A DNA stretch of 43,159 nt from an uncultured Paracoccaceae bacterium (GCA_937922155.1 CAKZVL010000043.1:1-43159), one strand, 5' to 3'; positions 15,980 to 24,541 are shown, counted from the stretch's first letter. The notes: generated by a model from the sequence alone, not told the origin. A program made the numbers and translations.

Positions 15980-16558
15980 ATGAAACATTACGCATATAGC
16001 GCAGTCGCGCTCACAATTTTGGCCGCGTGTGATAGTGGCACAAACGTTCCGCAGTTCCAAAGCGATGGTTTGCAAGAAGTCCTAACGCAAGAACAGGCCA
16101 GCAGCAGTCGGGAGTCCGAAGTTGCCGGTGTCAGTTATGTCTTTCAGGTCGGTGCCATCGACGAAGGCAACGGACTATTGGCAGAGGCCGATTTAAGCGG
16201 CGTCAGCAATCTGCCAGACCCACCGCTTGACGGCACTGCCACCATGCATGGAACACTGGAATTGCGCGCCTACTTTGATCCAACGGCTCTTATCGGTGTG
16301 TCTCGCAACCGCGATGACTTTGAACTCAAAGTCGATTTCGTAGATCAGACCTTTGCCGCAGACACCGACCCCGGCGCAGAAGCCAACCTTAGCCTGCGCG
16401 GCGACTTCGCAAATGACGGCACGATTTCAGGGACAGCCCAATACCTTGGGATGACGGGTGCAATGGCGGGTGACATCTCCGGCGACGATGCAATTGGCGT
16501 CTTTAACGGCGAAGGCGCGATATCAGCCTTTGCAGGTGGATTTGTGGTGGAAAAATGA
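15980..16558 (+). CDS. Lipoprotein, TbpB-like beta-barrel C-terminus (tandem copy 1)
   Basis: This 192-residue protein has a signal peptide and lipobox 'TILAACDS', so it is lipid-anchored. The C-terminal half is glycine-rich with repeated beta strands ('LSLRGDFANDGTISGTAQYLGMTGAMAGDI') and ends 'IGVFNGEGAISAFAGGFVVEK'. That ending resembles the eight-stranded barrel domain of transferrin-binding-protein B-like, Slam-exported surface lipoproteins. No Slam (DUF560) gene is in the window. Its stop overlaps the start of a paralogue (ATGA), so this is a tandem duplication. The function is unknown; surface or periplasmic binding is inference. Confidence 0.72.
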   Translation: MKHYAYSAVALTILAACDSGTNVPQFQSDGLQEVLTQEQASSSRESEVAGVSYVFQVGAIDEGNGLLAEADLSGVSNLPDPPLDGTATMHGTLELRAYFDPTALIGVSRNRDDFELKVDFVDQTFAADTDPGAEANLSLRGDFANDGTISGTAQYLGMTGAMAGDISGDDAIGVFNGEGAISAFAGGFVVEK

Positions 16559-17178
16559 AACATCTTGTCTTGATCGGCCTCTCTGCGACCCTCTTGTTAA
16601 GCGGATGCGAGGAAACAACCCTGTTTGATGATCAGAATGTCGTCTTGTTGGCGCCGGTATCTGGCGATGCATTGGTCACCGACGCGGGCGAGGTGGATGC
16701 AATCTTGGTCAACACCAACGTTGGGAATGAAATTGATGCAGACGGCAATGGCTACGCTTTCGTCGTTGGCCTAGACCCCGACGATCCCCGTGCAGCCGGT
16801 TTTGCCGGAATTACTGAAACAACCGATCTTGGCACGCTACCCACCGTGGATAGCGCCACAATGACAGGAACCTACCGCTTGACCCAGCTTGACGGTCTGA
16901 CGCTAAACGCCAATGATCGACCATCGGCAGCCTCAACCCGGTCTGAAAGCAACCAAATCACCCTCACTGCAGATTTCGAAGCAGCGACCCTCACCGGGAC
17001 GCAGGGCGATCTGTCGATTGATGGCACGATGGAAGCAGGGGCTTTGTCAGGAACAGTCACGTTTGACGGCCTAGAAGGCGACTTGCGCGGCGCGGTTGGT
17101 CCGACACAAGCCGTTGGGGCCTTTGATGGGGCCGACGATGATACCGTCTATGCGGGCGGTTTCTTCGTGCGGGAATGA
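16555..17178 (+). CDS. Lipoprotein, TbpB-like beta-barrel C-terminus (tandem copy 2)
   Basis: This 207-residue protein has lipobox 'LLLSGCEE'. The C-terminal half aligns by eye with the preceding gene: 'SATMTGTYRL' with 'TATMHGTLEL', 'LSIDGTMEAGALSGTVTFDGLEGDLRGAV' with the matching barrel strands, and the end 'GAFDGADDDTVYAGGFFVRE' with 'GVFNGEGAISAFAGGFVVEK'. The N-terminal halves have diverged. The genes overlap by 4 bp and are certainly co-translated. Nothing in the sequence gives the ligand. Confidence 0.7.
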   Translation: MKHLVLIGLSATLLLSGCEETTLFDDQNVVLLAPVSGDALVTDAGEVDAILVNTNVGNEIDADGNGYAFVVGLDPDDPRAAGFAGITETTDLGTLPTVDSATMTGTYRLTQLDGLTLNANDRPSAASTRSESNQITLTADFEAATLTGTQGDLSIDGTMEAGALSGTVTFDGLEGDLRGAVGPTQAVGAFDGADDDTVYAGGFFVRE

Positions 17179-17213
17179 ACAAAGCCGGATCTACGAAAGC
17201 CGCGATCAGCCGG

Positions 17214-17349
17214 TCTGACAGCCGACCCGTGGGGTGACGATTAGACCATTTATTTCTGGACGCTTTATGGTGGCCAAGTTATAGCTAAGGTCCGACCGCT
17301 TGTGCGGGACGCCAAACATCCGCCCCGCCGGGACGGGTCGGCTGTCAGA
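17214..17349. repeat. 136-bp element bounded by 17-bp perfect inverted repeats
   Basis: TCTGACAGCCGACCCGT (17214-17230) recurs as its exact reverse complement ACGGGTCGGCTGTCAGA (17333-17349), with 102 bp between. It fills most of the 253-bp gap between the convergent lipoprotein and sdhB genes, which otherwise holds only a GATCTAGATC palindrome (17372-17381). No ORF is visible and no target-site duplication can be seen. It could be a miniature inverted-repeat element, a structured non-coding RNA, or a 3'-end structure. Confidence 0.6.
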
Positions 17350-17431
17350 TAGACGCTCAACGCGCTGCTTCGATCTAGATCAGCAATGCCCTAAGAATCC
17401 TAGCCAGTTCGATTGAATGGTTCGCGCTGAC

Positions 17432-18211
17432 TTAAACCAGCCGCTCCACCATCATCTTCTTAATATCCGCAATTGCCGCCGCTGGGTTCAACCCCTTGGG
17501 ACAGGTCTTGGCGCAGTTCATGATGGTGTGACAACGGTACAGCTTGAACGGATCTTCCAGATCATCCAAACGCTCCCCCGTCGCTTCGTCCCGGCTATCC
17601 ACCAACCAACGGTGCGCCGCCAAAAGGGCCGCTGGCCCAAGGTAGCGGTCGCCGTTCCACCAGTATGATGGGCAGGATGTGGAACAGCAGGCGCACATGA
17701 TGCATTCATAATGCCCGTCCAGCTTTTCACGATCCTCGATAGACTGCTTCCATTCTTTCGCAGGCGTGTTTGTCTTTGTCTCCAACCACGGCATGATCGA
17801 CGCATGCTGCGCATAGAAATGGGTCAGATCAGGGATCAAATCCTTGACCACCGGCATATGCGGCAGCGGATAGATTTTCACATCCCCCTGAATTTCATCC
17901 ATGCCATAGATACAGGCCAGCGTGTTGATCCCGTCGATGTTCATCGCACAAGACCCGCAAATCCCCTCACGGCACGACCGGCGGAAGGTCAGCGTTGGAT
18001 CAATTTCATTCTTGATCTTGATCAACGCATCCAAAACCATCGGGCCGCAGGTATCCATATCGACGAAATAAGTATCCAGCGACGGGTTTTTCCCATCATC
18101 GGGGTTCCAGCGGTAAATCTGCACTTTGCGCAGGTTCGTCGCACCCTCAGGCTTGGGCCACGACTTGCCCGATACCATGCGGGAATTCTTGGGGAGGGTC
18201 AGTTGTACCAT
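17432..18211 (-). CDS. sdhB: Succinate dehydrogenase iron-sulfur subunit
   Basis: SdhB (259 residues) passes electrons from the flavin in SdhA to the quinone site through three iron-sulfur clusters. The [2Fe-2S] ligands are in '[10 protein letters not shown]' and 'LAC'; the [4Fe-4S] and [3Fe-4S] ligands are in '[16 protein letters not shown]' and '[14 protein letters not shown]'. The protein acts in complex II at the cytoplasmic face of the inner membrane, in both the TCA cycle and respiration. It is the last gene of the sdh operon and is separated from sdhA by two small lipoprotein genes. It starts 14 bp after the second of them. Confidence 0.97.
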   Translation of the reverse strand: MVQLTLPKNSRMVSGKSWPKPEGATNLRKVQIYRWNPDDGKNPSLDTYFVDMDTCGPMVLDALIKIKNEIDPTLTFRRSCREGICGSCAMNIDGINTLACIYGMDEIQGDVKIYPLPHMPVVKDLIPDLTHFYAQHASIMPWLETKTNTPAKEWKQSIEDREKLDGHYECIMCACCSTSCPSYWWNGDRYLGPAALLAAHRWLVDSRDEATGERLDDLEDPFKLYRCHTIMNCAKTCPKGLNPAAAIADIKKMMVERLV

Positions 18212-18225
18212 GTTCTGTCCTTCGA

Positions 18226-18516
18226 TTATCTGATGTCGCGCAGCACTGGCGGACGTATGGGCAATGCGCCCGTCTTTTGGAAAACACAGGATTCATATAG
18301 TGCCACGGGGTCAGACCCACGCAGGAAATCGCTGCTGATACCGACCGAGGCGCTGGCAAACGGGCCAGTGTTGTTGTTGGCACCTAGGGTGAGTGTGCCT
18401 TGCGGCCCCTGCGCTGCACGGGCGCGCGCTTCGCAGTCATCTGCAGCATGGGCCGGGTCGACAGGGATATCACAAGCGACCAGCACAATAGGCAAAACAA
18501 GGCTAAGGTGCTTCAT
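18226..18516 (-). CDS. Small putative lipoprotein inside the sdh operon (second)
   Basis: This 96-residue protein has a short signal peptide and lipobox 'IVLVACDI'. The mature part has two further Cys ('[12 protein letters not shown]' and 'YESCVFQK') and the stretch '[26 protein letters not shown]'. I do not recognise the family. It lies 27 bp downstream of the other lipoprotein and 14 bp upstream of sdhB on the same strand, so it must be transcribed with the sdh genes. The position suggests, but does not prove, a link to complex II or the envelope near it. Confidence 0.65.
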   Translation of the reverse strand: MKHLSLVLPIVLVACDIPVDPAHAADDCEARARAAQGPQGTLTLGANNNTGPFASASVGISSDFLRGSDPVALYESCVFQKTGALPIRPPVLRDIR

Positions 18517-18543
18517 GATCGCACCTGATCCGGTTGCGCCTTA

Positions 18544-18963
18544 CTAACGGCGGCCCACACAATAGCCGGACGCGCCGTAAAGGACCGATGCGTTTGGCGG
18601 GCAGTAAACCGGGCGCATTGGCGCAAGCCGCTTAAGGCGCGGTGCATTGCTCTGCCCTTGGCGTGCCGCGGTCTCGAATGCATCGGTATCTGTGACACCC
18701 ACGCTGGACAAGCAGGCGCGATAGCGTCCATCGGCCACGTCGCTTGATGTTGTTTGGCTGGCAAACGCGCTGAACAAAGCCTCAATCGCATCGGCAAACG
18801 TCTTGGTCTCGCGCGGGACACCGAGGCCGCGTTCCTGAAACCAAATCGCTCGGCATTCATCCGGGGTCGTTGGGACCTCACGCTGGACCTGCTGGACAGA
18901 GCAGCCGGACAAAACAAGGACACCGCAAAGCGCACCGACCAGCGCAGATTTTGATCGTAGCAT
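18544..18963 (-). CDS. Putative lipoprotein inside the sdh operon (first)
   Basis: This 139-residue protein has lipobox 'VLVLSGCS'. The mature protein contains 'TPDECRAIWFQERGLGVPRETKTFADAIEALFSAF', 'RYRACLSSVGV' and a C-terminal 'CPPNASVLYGASGYCVGR'. Its paired Cys residues suggest disulfides in the periplasm. No known domain is recognised. It starts 103 bp after sdhA on the same strand. A long overlapping ORF in another frame (18513-19067) lacks signal features and is a shadow. Confidence 0.7.
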   Translation of the reverse strand: MLRSKSALVGALCGVLVLSGCSVQQVQREVPTTPDECRAIWFQERGLGVPRETKTFADAIEALFSAFASQTTSSDVADGRYRACLSSVGVTDTDAFETAARQGQSNAPRLKRLAPMRPVYCPPNASVLYGASGYCVGRR

Positions 18964-19066
18964 GACAGCCCCCCCAGGCCATTCTGCGCCAAAGTCAGCG
19001 CAATCACACAGTCCTCAGCCCGCCGGGCAAAGTCAAGACTGCGTTCAGGCAAAGGGGAACGATCCA

Positions 19067-20872
19067 TTAATAAACTCGTGCTTTCGGCGCGATCTTCTTG
19101 AGATCAATTCCGCCCTCAGCCTCGGTCGTCAGCGGATCAACATGAACAGGACGCGTGGACAATGTCGTTTTTGCGCCGTCCACCACTGCGAGCGAATGGA
19201 CCCGCCAGTTTTCATCGTCGCGATCGGGATAATCCTCATGGGCATGGGCACCACGGCTTTCCTTGCGCGCCTCAGCGGCAACGATGGTGGCCAGCGCGTT
19301 TGGCATCAGGTTGCCCAGTTCCAGCGTTTCCATAAGGTCGGAATTCCACACAAGGCTGCGATCGGTGACTTTAATGTCGTCCATCTTTCCGGCGATGTTC
19401 TGCATCGCCTTCACACCTTCGCCAAGCGTTTTGTCGGTGCGGAACACAGCCGCATCCGCCTGCATCGCCTTTTGCATCTTCAGCCGAAGCTCTGCGGTTG
19501 GGGTACCACCATCGGCATGACGGGCGTTGTCAAACCGATCAAACGCCGCATCAACGGAAGCTTGGTTCAACACGGGATTTGGCGCATTCGCATCCACTAC
19601 CTGCCCCGCCTTCATCGCCGCAGCGCGGCCAAAGACCACAAGGTCGATCAGGCTGTTTGATCCAAGACGGTTCGCCCCGTGAACAGAGGCACAGCCCGCT
19701 TCACCCACTGCCATCAGGCCGGGGACAACCGCATCGGGATTGTCCTTGGTTGGGTTCAAAACTTCGCCCCAATAATTCGTCGGAATACCACCCATGTTAT
19801 AGTGAACCGTCGGCAAAACCGGGATCGGTTCTTTGGTCAGGTCCACGCCAGCAAAGATGCGCGCGCTTTCCGAAATACCAGGCAAGCGCAGGTCCAGCGT
19901 TTCAGGCGGCAGGTGGTTTAGGTGCAAGTGGATATGATCGCCCTGCTCACCCACGCCGCGCCCTTCGCGGATTTCCATCGTCATACAACGCGACACAACA
20001 TCACGCGAGGCGAGGTCTTTGTAGGTCGGCGCATAGCGTTCCATAAAACGCTCACCCTCGGAATTGGTCAGATAGCCGCCTTCACCGCGTGCGCCTTCGG
20101 TAATCAAACACCCAGCACCGTAAATGCCAGTTGGGTGAAACTGCACAAACTCCATGTCCTGAAGCGGCAAACCCTGACGGGCCACCATTCCACCGCCATC
20201 ACCCGTGCAAGTATGTGCAGAGGTGGCAGAGAAATACGCACGGCCATAACCGCCTGTGGCCAAAACCGTCGTCTTGGCGTTGAAAACGTGCATCGTGCCG
20301 TCATCAAGCTTCCACGCGACAACGCCCTGACATTGCCCGTCTTCGGACATGATCAGATCGGTTGCGAAATACTCGATATAAAACTCAGCCTTTTGCTTGA
20401 TCGACTGACCATATAGCGAATGCAGGATCGCGTGACCGGTTCGGTCCGCCGCCGCACAGGTGCGCTGCACGGGGGGCCCTTCGCCAAATTCGGTGGTATG
20501 GCCGCCAAAGGGACGTTGGTAAATGTTACCCTCTTCCGTGCGGCTAAAGGGCACGCCGTAATGTTCCAGCTCATACACCGCTTTGGGCGCTTCACGGGCG
20601 AGGTATTCCATCGCATCCGTATCACCCAACCAGTCTGACCCTTTGACGGTGTCATACATGTGCCACTGCCAGCTATCGGGGCCCATGTTCCCAAGGGACG
20701 CCGCAATGCCGCCTTGGGCCGCAACGGTGTGGGAACGTGTTGGGAAAACCTTGGTGATACAAGCGGTCTTTAGCCCCTGTTCAGCAAGCCCGAGCGTTGC
20801 GCGCAAACCGGCGCCGCCAGCCCCCACAACAATCGCGTCGAAGGTATGGGTTTCGTATTCATAAGCAGCCAT
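19067..20872 (-). CDS. sdhA: Succinate dehydrogenase flavoprotein subunit
   Basis: SdhA (601 residues) oxidises succinate to fumarate using covalently bound FAD. It shows the FAD dinucleotide motif '[19 protein letters not shown]' near residue 16, the flavin-linking His in '[16 protein letters not shown]', the active-site segment '[23 protein letters not shown]', and the capping '[16 protein letters not shown]'. The length is normal for the family. It is 22 bp downstream of sdhD on the same strand. It acts in complex II on the cytoplasmic side of the inner membrane. Confidence 0.98.
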   Translation of the reverse strand: MAAYEYETHTFDAIVVGAGGAGLRATLGLAEQGLKTACITKVFPTRSHTVAAQGGIAASLGNMGPDSWQWHMYDTVKGSDWLGDTDAMEYLAREAPKAVYELEHYGVPFSRTEEGNIYQRPFGGHTTEFGEGPPVQRTCAAADRTGHAILHSLYGQSIKQKAEFYIEYFATDLIMSEDGQCQGVVAWKLDDGTMHVFNAKTTVLATGGYGRAYFSATSAHTCTGDGGGMVARQGLPLQDMEFVQFHPTGIYGAGCLITEGARGEGGYLTNSEGERFMERYAPTYKDLASRDVVSRCMTMEIREGRGVGEQGDHIHLHLNHLPPETLDLRLPGISESARIFAGVDLTKEPIPVLPTVHYNMGGIPTNYWGEVLNPTKDNPDAVVPGLMAVGEAGCASVHGANRLGSNSLIDLVVFGRAAAMKAGQVVDANAPNPVLNQASVDAAFDRFDNARHADGGTPTAELRLKMQKAMQADAAVFRTDKTLGEGVKAMQNIAGKMDDIKVTDRSLVWNSDLMETLELGNLMPNALATIVAAEARKESRGAHAHEDYPDRDDENWRVHSLAVVDGAKTTLSTRPVHVDPLTTEAEGGIDLKKIAPKARVY

Positions 20873-20894
20873 GCGTATGCTCCGCCGTGTGGGA

Positions 20895-21266
20895 TTAAAG
20901 GGCCATGCGGATCACGGCGAAAACGCCGAACGCCGCAAGCGTATAGGACAGACAAATCACACCAATGACCAACGCCTTGCGGGTGGTGCCATGGGTGTAG
21001 TCTTCGATCAGTGTTTGTGCGCCCTTGGAAAAGTGGAAAAAGCCAACAAGGAACGTCAGCGCGGCGATCACAGCCGGCCAAGGTTTCGCGTAATAGGCCA
21101 ACACCTCCTCGTAAGGTTTGCCCAGCGCAGAGCCGAAGGTGAAAATAAACAACGGGACCAGAACCAGCAGCGCGACAGAGGTCACCATCATCAACCAGTG
21201 ATGCTGCGTTCCGGATTTGGCAGACCCAAGGCCCGCAGCGCGTTTGCGATCAGTTTGAAAAGCCAT
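20895..21266 (-). CDS. sdhD: Succinate dehydrogenase membrane anchor subunit
   Basis: This 123-residue protein has three transmembrane segments (around '[22 protein letters not shown]', '[20 protein letters not shown]' and '[21 protein letters not shown]'). It anchors SdhAB and helps form the ubiquinone and heme b sites. His in '[16 protein letters not shown]' fits the conserved 'H...G...IEDY' motif. The correct start is ATG 21266 ([14 protein letters not shown]); the track ORF extends upstream in frame through sdhC sequence and should not be used. It is 11 bp downstream of sdhC. Confidence 0.95.
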   Translation of the reverse strand: MAFQTDRKRAAGLGSAKSGTQHHWLMMVTSVALLVLVPLFIFTFGSALGKPYEEVLAYYAKPWPAVIAALTFLVGFFHFSKGAQTLIEDYTHGTTRKALVIGVICLSYTLAAFGVFAVIRMAL

Positions 21267-21277
21267 GGCGCGGTTCC

Positions 21278-21661
21278 CTAAACAACTATTGCGGTGAAGA
21301 TGGTCAGCAGGACAGAGGCGAGGATCATCGCCAAACCAAAGGTCTCTGACCGTTTGACGTCCAGCATGTGACCACTGTCCCAGATCAAATGGCGCAACCC
21401 GCCCAGCAGGTGATACCACATCGCCCAAGTGGACAAGAACAGAACCAAATCGCCAAACCAGCTGCGGACAAATCCGTCAGCGGTGGCAAATGCATCCGGC
21501 CCAGACGCGGCCGCCGCAAACCACCAAACGATCATCAAGGCGGCGACAATGACGGCATTGCCTGTCAATCGCACAAAGATAGATGTCATTGACGTTAATT
21601 GCGGACGATAGATCGTCAGATGCGGTGAAAGCGGGCGATTGCCCCGGTTCACGTCAGCCAT
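21278..21661 (-). CDS. sdhC: Succinate dehydrogenase cytochrome b556 subunit
   Basis: This 127-residue three-helix membrane subunit of complex II carries 'RPLSPHLTIYRPQLTSMTSI' at the N-terminus, the family signature near the quinone site, and 'WYHLLGGLRHLIWDSGH', which holds the heme-ligand His. I start at ATG 21661 (MADVNRGNRPLSPH), preceded by AAGGGA 6 nt upstream, rather than the track's 21697. It is the first gene of sdhC-sdhD-sdhA-x-x-sdhB. Its upstream gap contains twin GTGATCAC palindromes that are candidate operators. Confidence 0.96.
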   Translation of the reverse strand: MADVNRGNRPLSPHLTIYRPQLTSMTSIFVRLTGNAVIVAALMIVWWFAAAASGPDAFATADGFVRSWFGDLVLFLSTWAMWYHLLGGLRHLIWDSGHMLDVKRSETFGLAMILASVLLTIFTAIVV

Positions 21662-21740
21662 ATCAATTCCCTTTTCGGCGGCACCGCAGCGCGGCAACCA
21701 AGCTTTGCCTGTTTTGCACTATGATTTGGGATAAGTCACG

Positions 21741-21763
21741 CACGACAACCTAAAGAAGTCGTG
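21741..21763. other. CACGAC/GTCGTG inverted repeat in the sdhC leader
   Basis: CACGAC (21741-21746) and GTCGTG (21758-21763) are perfect 6-bp arms around 11 bp, about 80-100 bp before the sdhC start. It may be a leader hairpin or a second operator. It is short, so chance is possible. Confidence 0.3.
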
Positions 21764-21796
21764 AAAAATTGTCGCGTCTGGGCGGTTATCGTCATT

Positions 21797-21829
21797 CCGT
21801 GATCACATGATCAAAACGTGTGATCACAA
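21797..21829. promoter_or_regulatory. Twin GTGATCAC operator candidate upstream of sdhC
   Basis: GTGATCAC cores at 21799-21806 and 21820-21827 lie 21 bp apart (two helical turns), the second within TGTGATCACA. The pair lies about 140-165 bp upstream of the sdhC ATG, and a TTGATC hexamer between the cores could serve as a -35. The same twin arrangement precedes sucC, and one copy precedes the GntR/FCD gene, which suggests binding by that regulator. It lies in the 241-bp gap between mch and sdhC. Confidence 0.6.
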
Positions 21830-21902
21830 AACTGCTCAATTCTGGCAACGCATTCCCGGCGTTAAAGAATTTTCGCCGTTTCCCAGAACGTCAGTCCAGT
21901 GG

Positions 21903-22928
21903 CTAAGTTGGCATCAATGCCCAATAATCCAGATCAAGCAGGACAGTGGGATCGTATGTTCCATTCTTCCCCTTCAACACGCCCGCGCCGCCCTTGGTCG
22001 CCACCAGCCGCAGCCGGATCGCTCCGACACCGGGGCTGGATGTTTCGGCCTTATCCAAAACCTCGCTCCACGCGCGTACGGTGTCACCAGCGAAACAGGG
22101 GTTCGCATGCGCGCCACCATTCAGGCCAACGATCATCTGCGCATTGGCCAAACCATTGAATGACAAGGCCCGCGCAAGACTGATGACATGACCGCCATAG
22201 ATCAGTCGCTTACCATCCTCGCGGTTGGTCGCATCAAAATGCACCTTGGCGGTGTTCTGCCATAGCCGCGTGGCCAGCATGTGTTCGGCTTCTTCGATCG
22301 TTACGCCATCAACGTGATCAATCACTTCGCCGACTTCGTAATCGCCCCAACGATGCGGCTCTCCGGCGAGGGTGAAATCGTAAGTCGAAAAATCAAGGCC
22401 GCGCGGGATCACCAGATCATTGGCATCAACCACAGCCTTCAATTCAGGTATCACAGGATCAGGCGCACCCGCGTCAGAGCGTTTGCGCACCATGACCCAG
22501 CGCACATAAGTCAACAGGTCTTCACCATGCTGATTGCGCCCGGTGGTGCGTACCCAAACAACACCGCTTTTGCCGTTTGAATTCTGCTTCAGCCCGATCA
22601 CTTCACTTTCAGAGGTGATTGTATCGCCGGGCCATAGAGAATTAAGCCAGCGCCCTTCTGCATAGCCAAGATTAGCGACTGCGTTCAACGAAACATCCGG
22701 CACGGTTTTGCCAAATACCGTATGAAACGTGATCAAATCGTCCAGCGGGCTAAACGGCAGACCGCAGCTTTGCGCAAAAGCGTCAGAGGAATGCAAAGCA
22801 TGCCGCGCGGGGTAAAGCGCGTGATAAAGCGCGCGCTCGCCCATCTTAATGGTACGCGGGACAGCGTGACGAATAACCTCGCCCAGCGCGTAATCCTCAA
22901 AAAAGCGGCCAGCGTTGGTTTTGTTCAT
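21903..22928 (-). CDS. mch: Mesaconyl-CoA hydratase (beta-methylmalyl-CoA dehydratase)
   Basis: The enzyme reversibly hydrates mesaconyl-C1-CoA to (2R,3S)-beta-methylmalyl-CoA in the EMC pathway. The 341-residue protein is a double hot-dog MaoC-type hydratase with the conserved stretches 'GRFFEDYALGEVIRHAVPRT', 'NLGYAEGRWLNSLWPGDTI', 'LAGEPHRWGDYEVGE', 'MLATRLWQNTAKVHFDATNR' and 'YGGHVISLARALSFNGL', which match my memory of Rhodobacter sphaeroides Mch closely. Its ATG overlaps the stop of the DUF1737 gene by 4 bp, so it ends a tight four-gene operon starting with mcl2. Confidence 0.95.
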   Translation of the reverse strand: MNKTNAGRFFEDYALGEVIRHAVPRTIKMGERALYHALYPARHALHSSDAFAQSCGLPFSPLDDLITFHTVFGKTVPDVSLNAVANLGYAEGRWLNSLWPGDTITSESEVIGLKQNSNGKSGVVWVRTTGRNQHGEDLLTYVRWVMVRKRSDAGAPDPVIPELKAVVDANDLVIPRGLDFSTYDFTLAGEPHRWGDYEVGEVIDHVDGVTIEEAEHMLATRLWQNTAKVHFDATNREDGKRLIYGGHVISLARALSFNGLANAQMIVGLNGGAHANPCFAGDTVRAWSEVLDKAETSSPGVGAIRLRLVATKGGAGVLKGKNGTYDPTVLLDLDYWALMPT

Positions 22929-23128
22929 TGCTGACCAAGCTTCATGTCAGGCGAATAGGGTGTATCGACATCCTTCACCACGGCTTGGGCACAGCGCATC
23001 ACGCCATTTGCCTGATCAAAGGCATATTGCGGGCTGCCATAAAGGGTCCACCCCTTGGCCAAGGCATCAGACACCTTATGGCAAAAGGCGGATGTGTCGT
23101 CTTCGGTCAAAAGGCGGTAAATCTGCAT
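22925..23128 (-). CDS. DUF1737 domain small protein
   Basis: This 67-residue protein begins 'MQIYRLLTEDDTSAFCHKVSDALAKGWTLYGSP', the DUF1737 pattern of a short alpha/beta fold with 'GW.L.G.P'. It ends with a flexible tail. The function is unknown. It lies between the NnrU-like gene (4-bp gap) and mch (4-bp overlap) on the same strand and is certainly co-transcribed with the EMC genes. Such small proteins often sit beside metabolic enzymes in this order, but no role is established to my knowledge. Confidence 0.82.
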   Translation of the reverse strand: MQIYRLLTEDDTSAFCHKVSDALAKGWTLYGSPQYAFDQANGVMRCAQAVVKDVDTPYSPDMKLGQQ

Positions 23129-23132
23129 CTAT

Positions 23133-23678
23133 CTATCCAAACGGGTTGTAGCCAAGCAAAACGTGGATCGTTGCAACAACGGCAAACACGACCACAGTTG
23201 CCACAACGGCTGTGATCTCTTTCTTGACGGGCACTGCGTGATAAGGGCCGGGCGTGACCCCTGCGCGTTTGAGAACGATCACCTCAGCAACCGCCCAGAG
23301 GAGCATACCACCAAACAAGATGATCGAAGGCATATCCCCATTCACCAACAAATGCGCGACAGCCCAGACCTTTACGGCCGTCAGTTGCGGGTTCTTGATG
23401 ATGGAAGTGATCCAAACCTTGGCACCACTTGCGGCGAACAAGTAAAACGCAAACAACATCAGCAGGTTGTTCACCCCGGTCAACGCAGTGGTCGGCCCCC
23501 AGAACACAGCGCCCTCCGCTCCACGATAGCCGACAACCATCAAAATGATCGCGATGACGGATCCCGCGGCCACGATCCCCTTGCCAGCGTCACCAAATTT
23601 GGCGCGATGGTCCGGCGCGATACGCTTCCAAAAATGCACGGCCGACCAAAGGATAAGTCCGATTAAGATGAGGATCAT
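23133..23678 (-). CDS. NnrU family membrane protein
   Basis: This 181-residue inner-membrane protein has about five hydrophobic segments. It contains 'WAVAHLLVNGDMPSIILFGGMLLWA', the His-rich segment typical of NnrU, a family named from a nitric-oxide/nitrite reduction locus and related to steroid-isomerase-like membrane enzymes. It overlaps mcl2 by 4 bp (ATGA), so it is translationally coupled to an EMC-pathway enzyme although no denitrification genes are present. The original name therefore gives little guidance to its role here. Confidence 0.8.
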   Translation of the reverse strand: MILILIGLILWSAVHFWKRIAPDHRAKFGDAGKGIVAAGSVIAIILMVVGYRGAEGAVFWGPTTALTGVNNLLMLFAFYLFAASGAKVWITSIIKNPQLTAVKVWAVAHLLVNGDMPSIILFGGMLLWAVAEVIVLKRAGVTPGPYHAVPVKKEITAVVATVVVFAVVATIHVLLGYNPFG

Positions 23679-24541
23679 TGGCTTTCAAGCTCCGCGATTG
23701 CTGCTGCTTTGGCCAACGTCGCCTGCGCGGTAACGATATGCAAGTTTTCAACGATCTTGCCATCCACAACTGCCACGCCTTTGCCCTCGCCCGCAGCGAC
23801 CTCAAACGCCTCAATTTGGCGCTTTGCCAGTTCTAACTCCGCCTCTGACGGGCCAAAAGCCGCATTGCAAATCGCAACCTGCGCGGGATGGATCAGGGTT
23901 TTGCCGTCAAATCCCATGTCGCGACCGTCTTCACATTCCGCGCGCAAGCCATCATCGTCCTTAAACGCGTTATAAACGCCATCCAGCGCGACAATCCCTT
24001 TGGCCCGCGCTGCCAGCACGCAAAGCTGTAAGGACACGCGCATCGCGTCGCGTGTTCTGGCACCCAAATCCTTTGCCAAATCATTGGTGCCCAGCACAAA
24101 CCCCGCGATTCGATCATGGGCGGCAATGGCATTCACATTCAAAATCCCAGCCGGCGTTTCCATCATCGCCCAGATCGGCAGGTCTGGGATCAGGTCCGCA
24201 ACAGCGCTTACATCCTCAGGCCCGTCCACCTTTGGCACCAAGACCGCGTCGCAGTCCATCGCCGCGATTGCCTTGGCATCTTCGTGACCCCATTCCGTGT
24301 CGAGCGCATTCATGCGCACCACGGTCAACCGGGGGCCATAGCCAGCGGCCAAAGAATCCGCCAACGTCCGGCGCGCATTGACCTTTTCATCCGGCGCAAC
24401 CGCGTCCTCCAGATCAAACAGGATCACATCCACTGGCAATCCGCGTGCCTTTTCCAGCGCGCGCGCGTTCGAACCGGGGATATAAAGTGCAGAACGATGC
24501 GGGCGCATATCCATAATCCTTTGCGTAATTTTATTGCGCAT
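23675..24541 (-). CDS. mcl2: (3S)-malyl-CoA thioesterase, Mcl2 type (CitE-like)
   Basis: The protein (288 residues) belongs to the HpcH/HpaI aldolase superfamily, with 'RPHRSALYIPGSNARALEKARGLPVD', 'FDLEDAVAPDEK', 'PIWAMMETPAGILN', 'LGTNDLAKDLGA' and 'DMGFDGKTLIHPAQV'. Two paralogues exist in EMC organisms. Mcl1 is the malyl-CoA/beta-methylmalyl-CoA lyase (about 318 residues), and Mcl2 hydrolyses (3S)-malyl-CoA to malate and CoA. The length and the N-terminal 'RPHRS.LYIPGS' favour Mcl2. A lyase role cannot be excluded by sequence alone. ATG 24541 has GAGG 5 nt upstream; ATG 24514 with AAAGGA is an alternative. It heads the operon mcl2-nnrU-like-DUF1737-mch. Confidence 0.87.
   Translation of the reverse strand: MRNKITQRIMDMRPHRSALYIPGSNARALEKARGLPVDVILFDLEDAVAPDEKVNARRTLADSLAAGYGPRLTVVRMNALDTEWGHEDAKAIAAMDCDAVLVPKVDGPEDVSAVADLIPDLPIWAMMETPAGILNVNAIAAHDRIAGFVLGTNDLAKDLGARTRDAMRVSLQLCVLAARAKGIVALDGVYNAFKDDDGLRAECEDGRDMGFDGKTLIHPAQVAICNAAFGPSEAELELAKRQIEAFEVAAGEGKGVAVVDGKIVENLHIVTAQATLAKAAAIAELESQ

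Noticed and set aside
18513-19067. 184-codon minus-strand ORF overlapping the first sdh-operon lipoprotein
   Set aside because: It is in another frame, Arg-rich and lacks a signal peptide, whereas the 139-residue lipoprotein has a clear lipobox.
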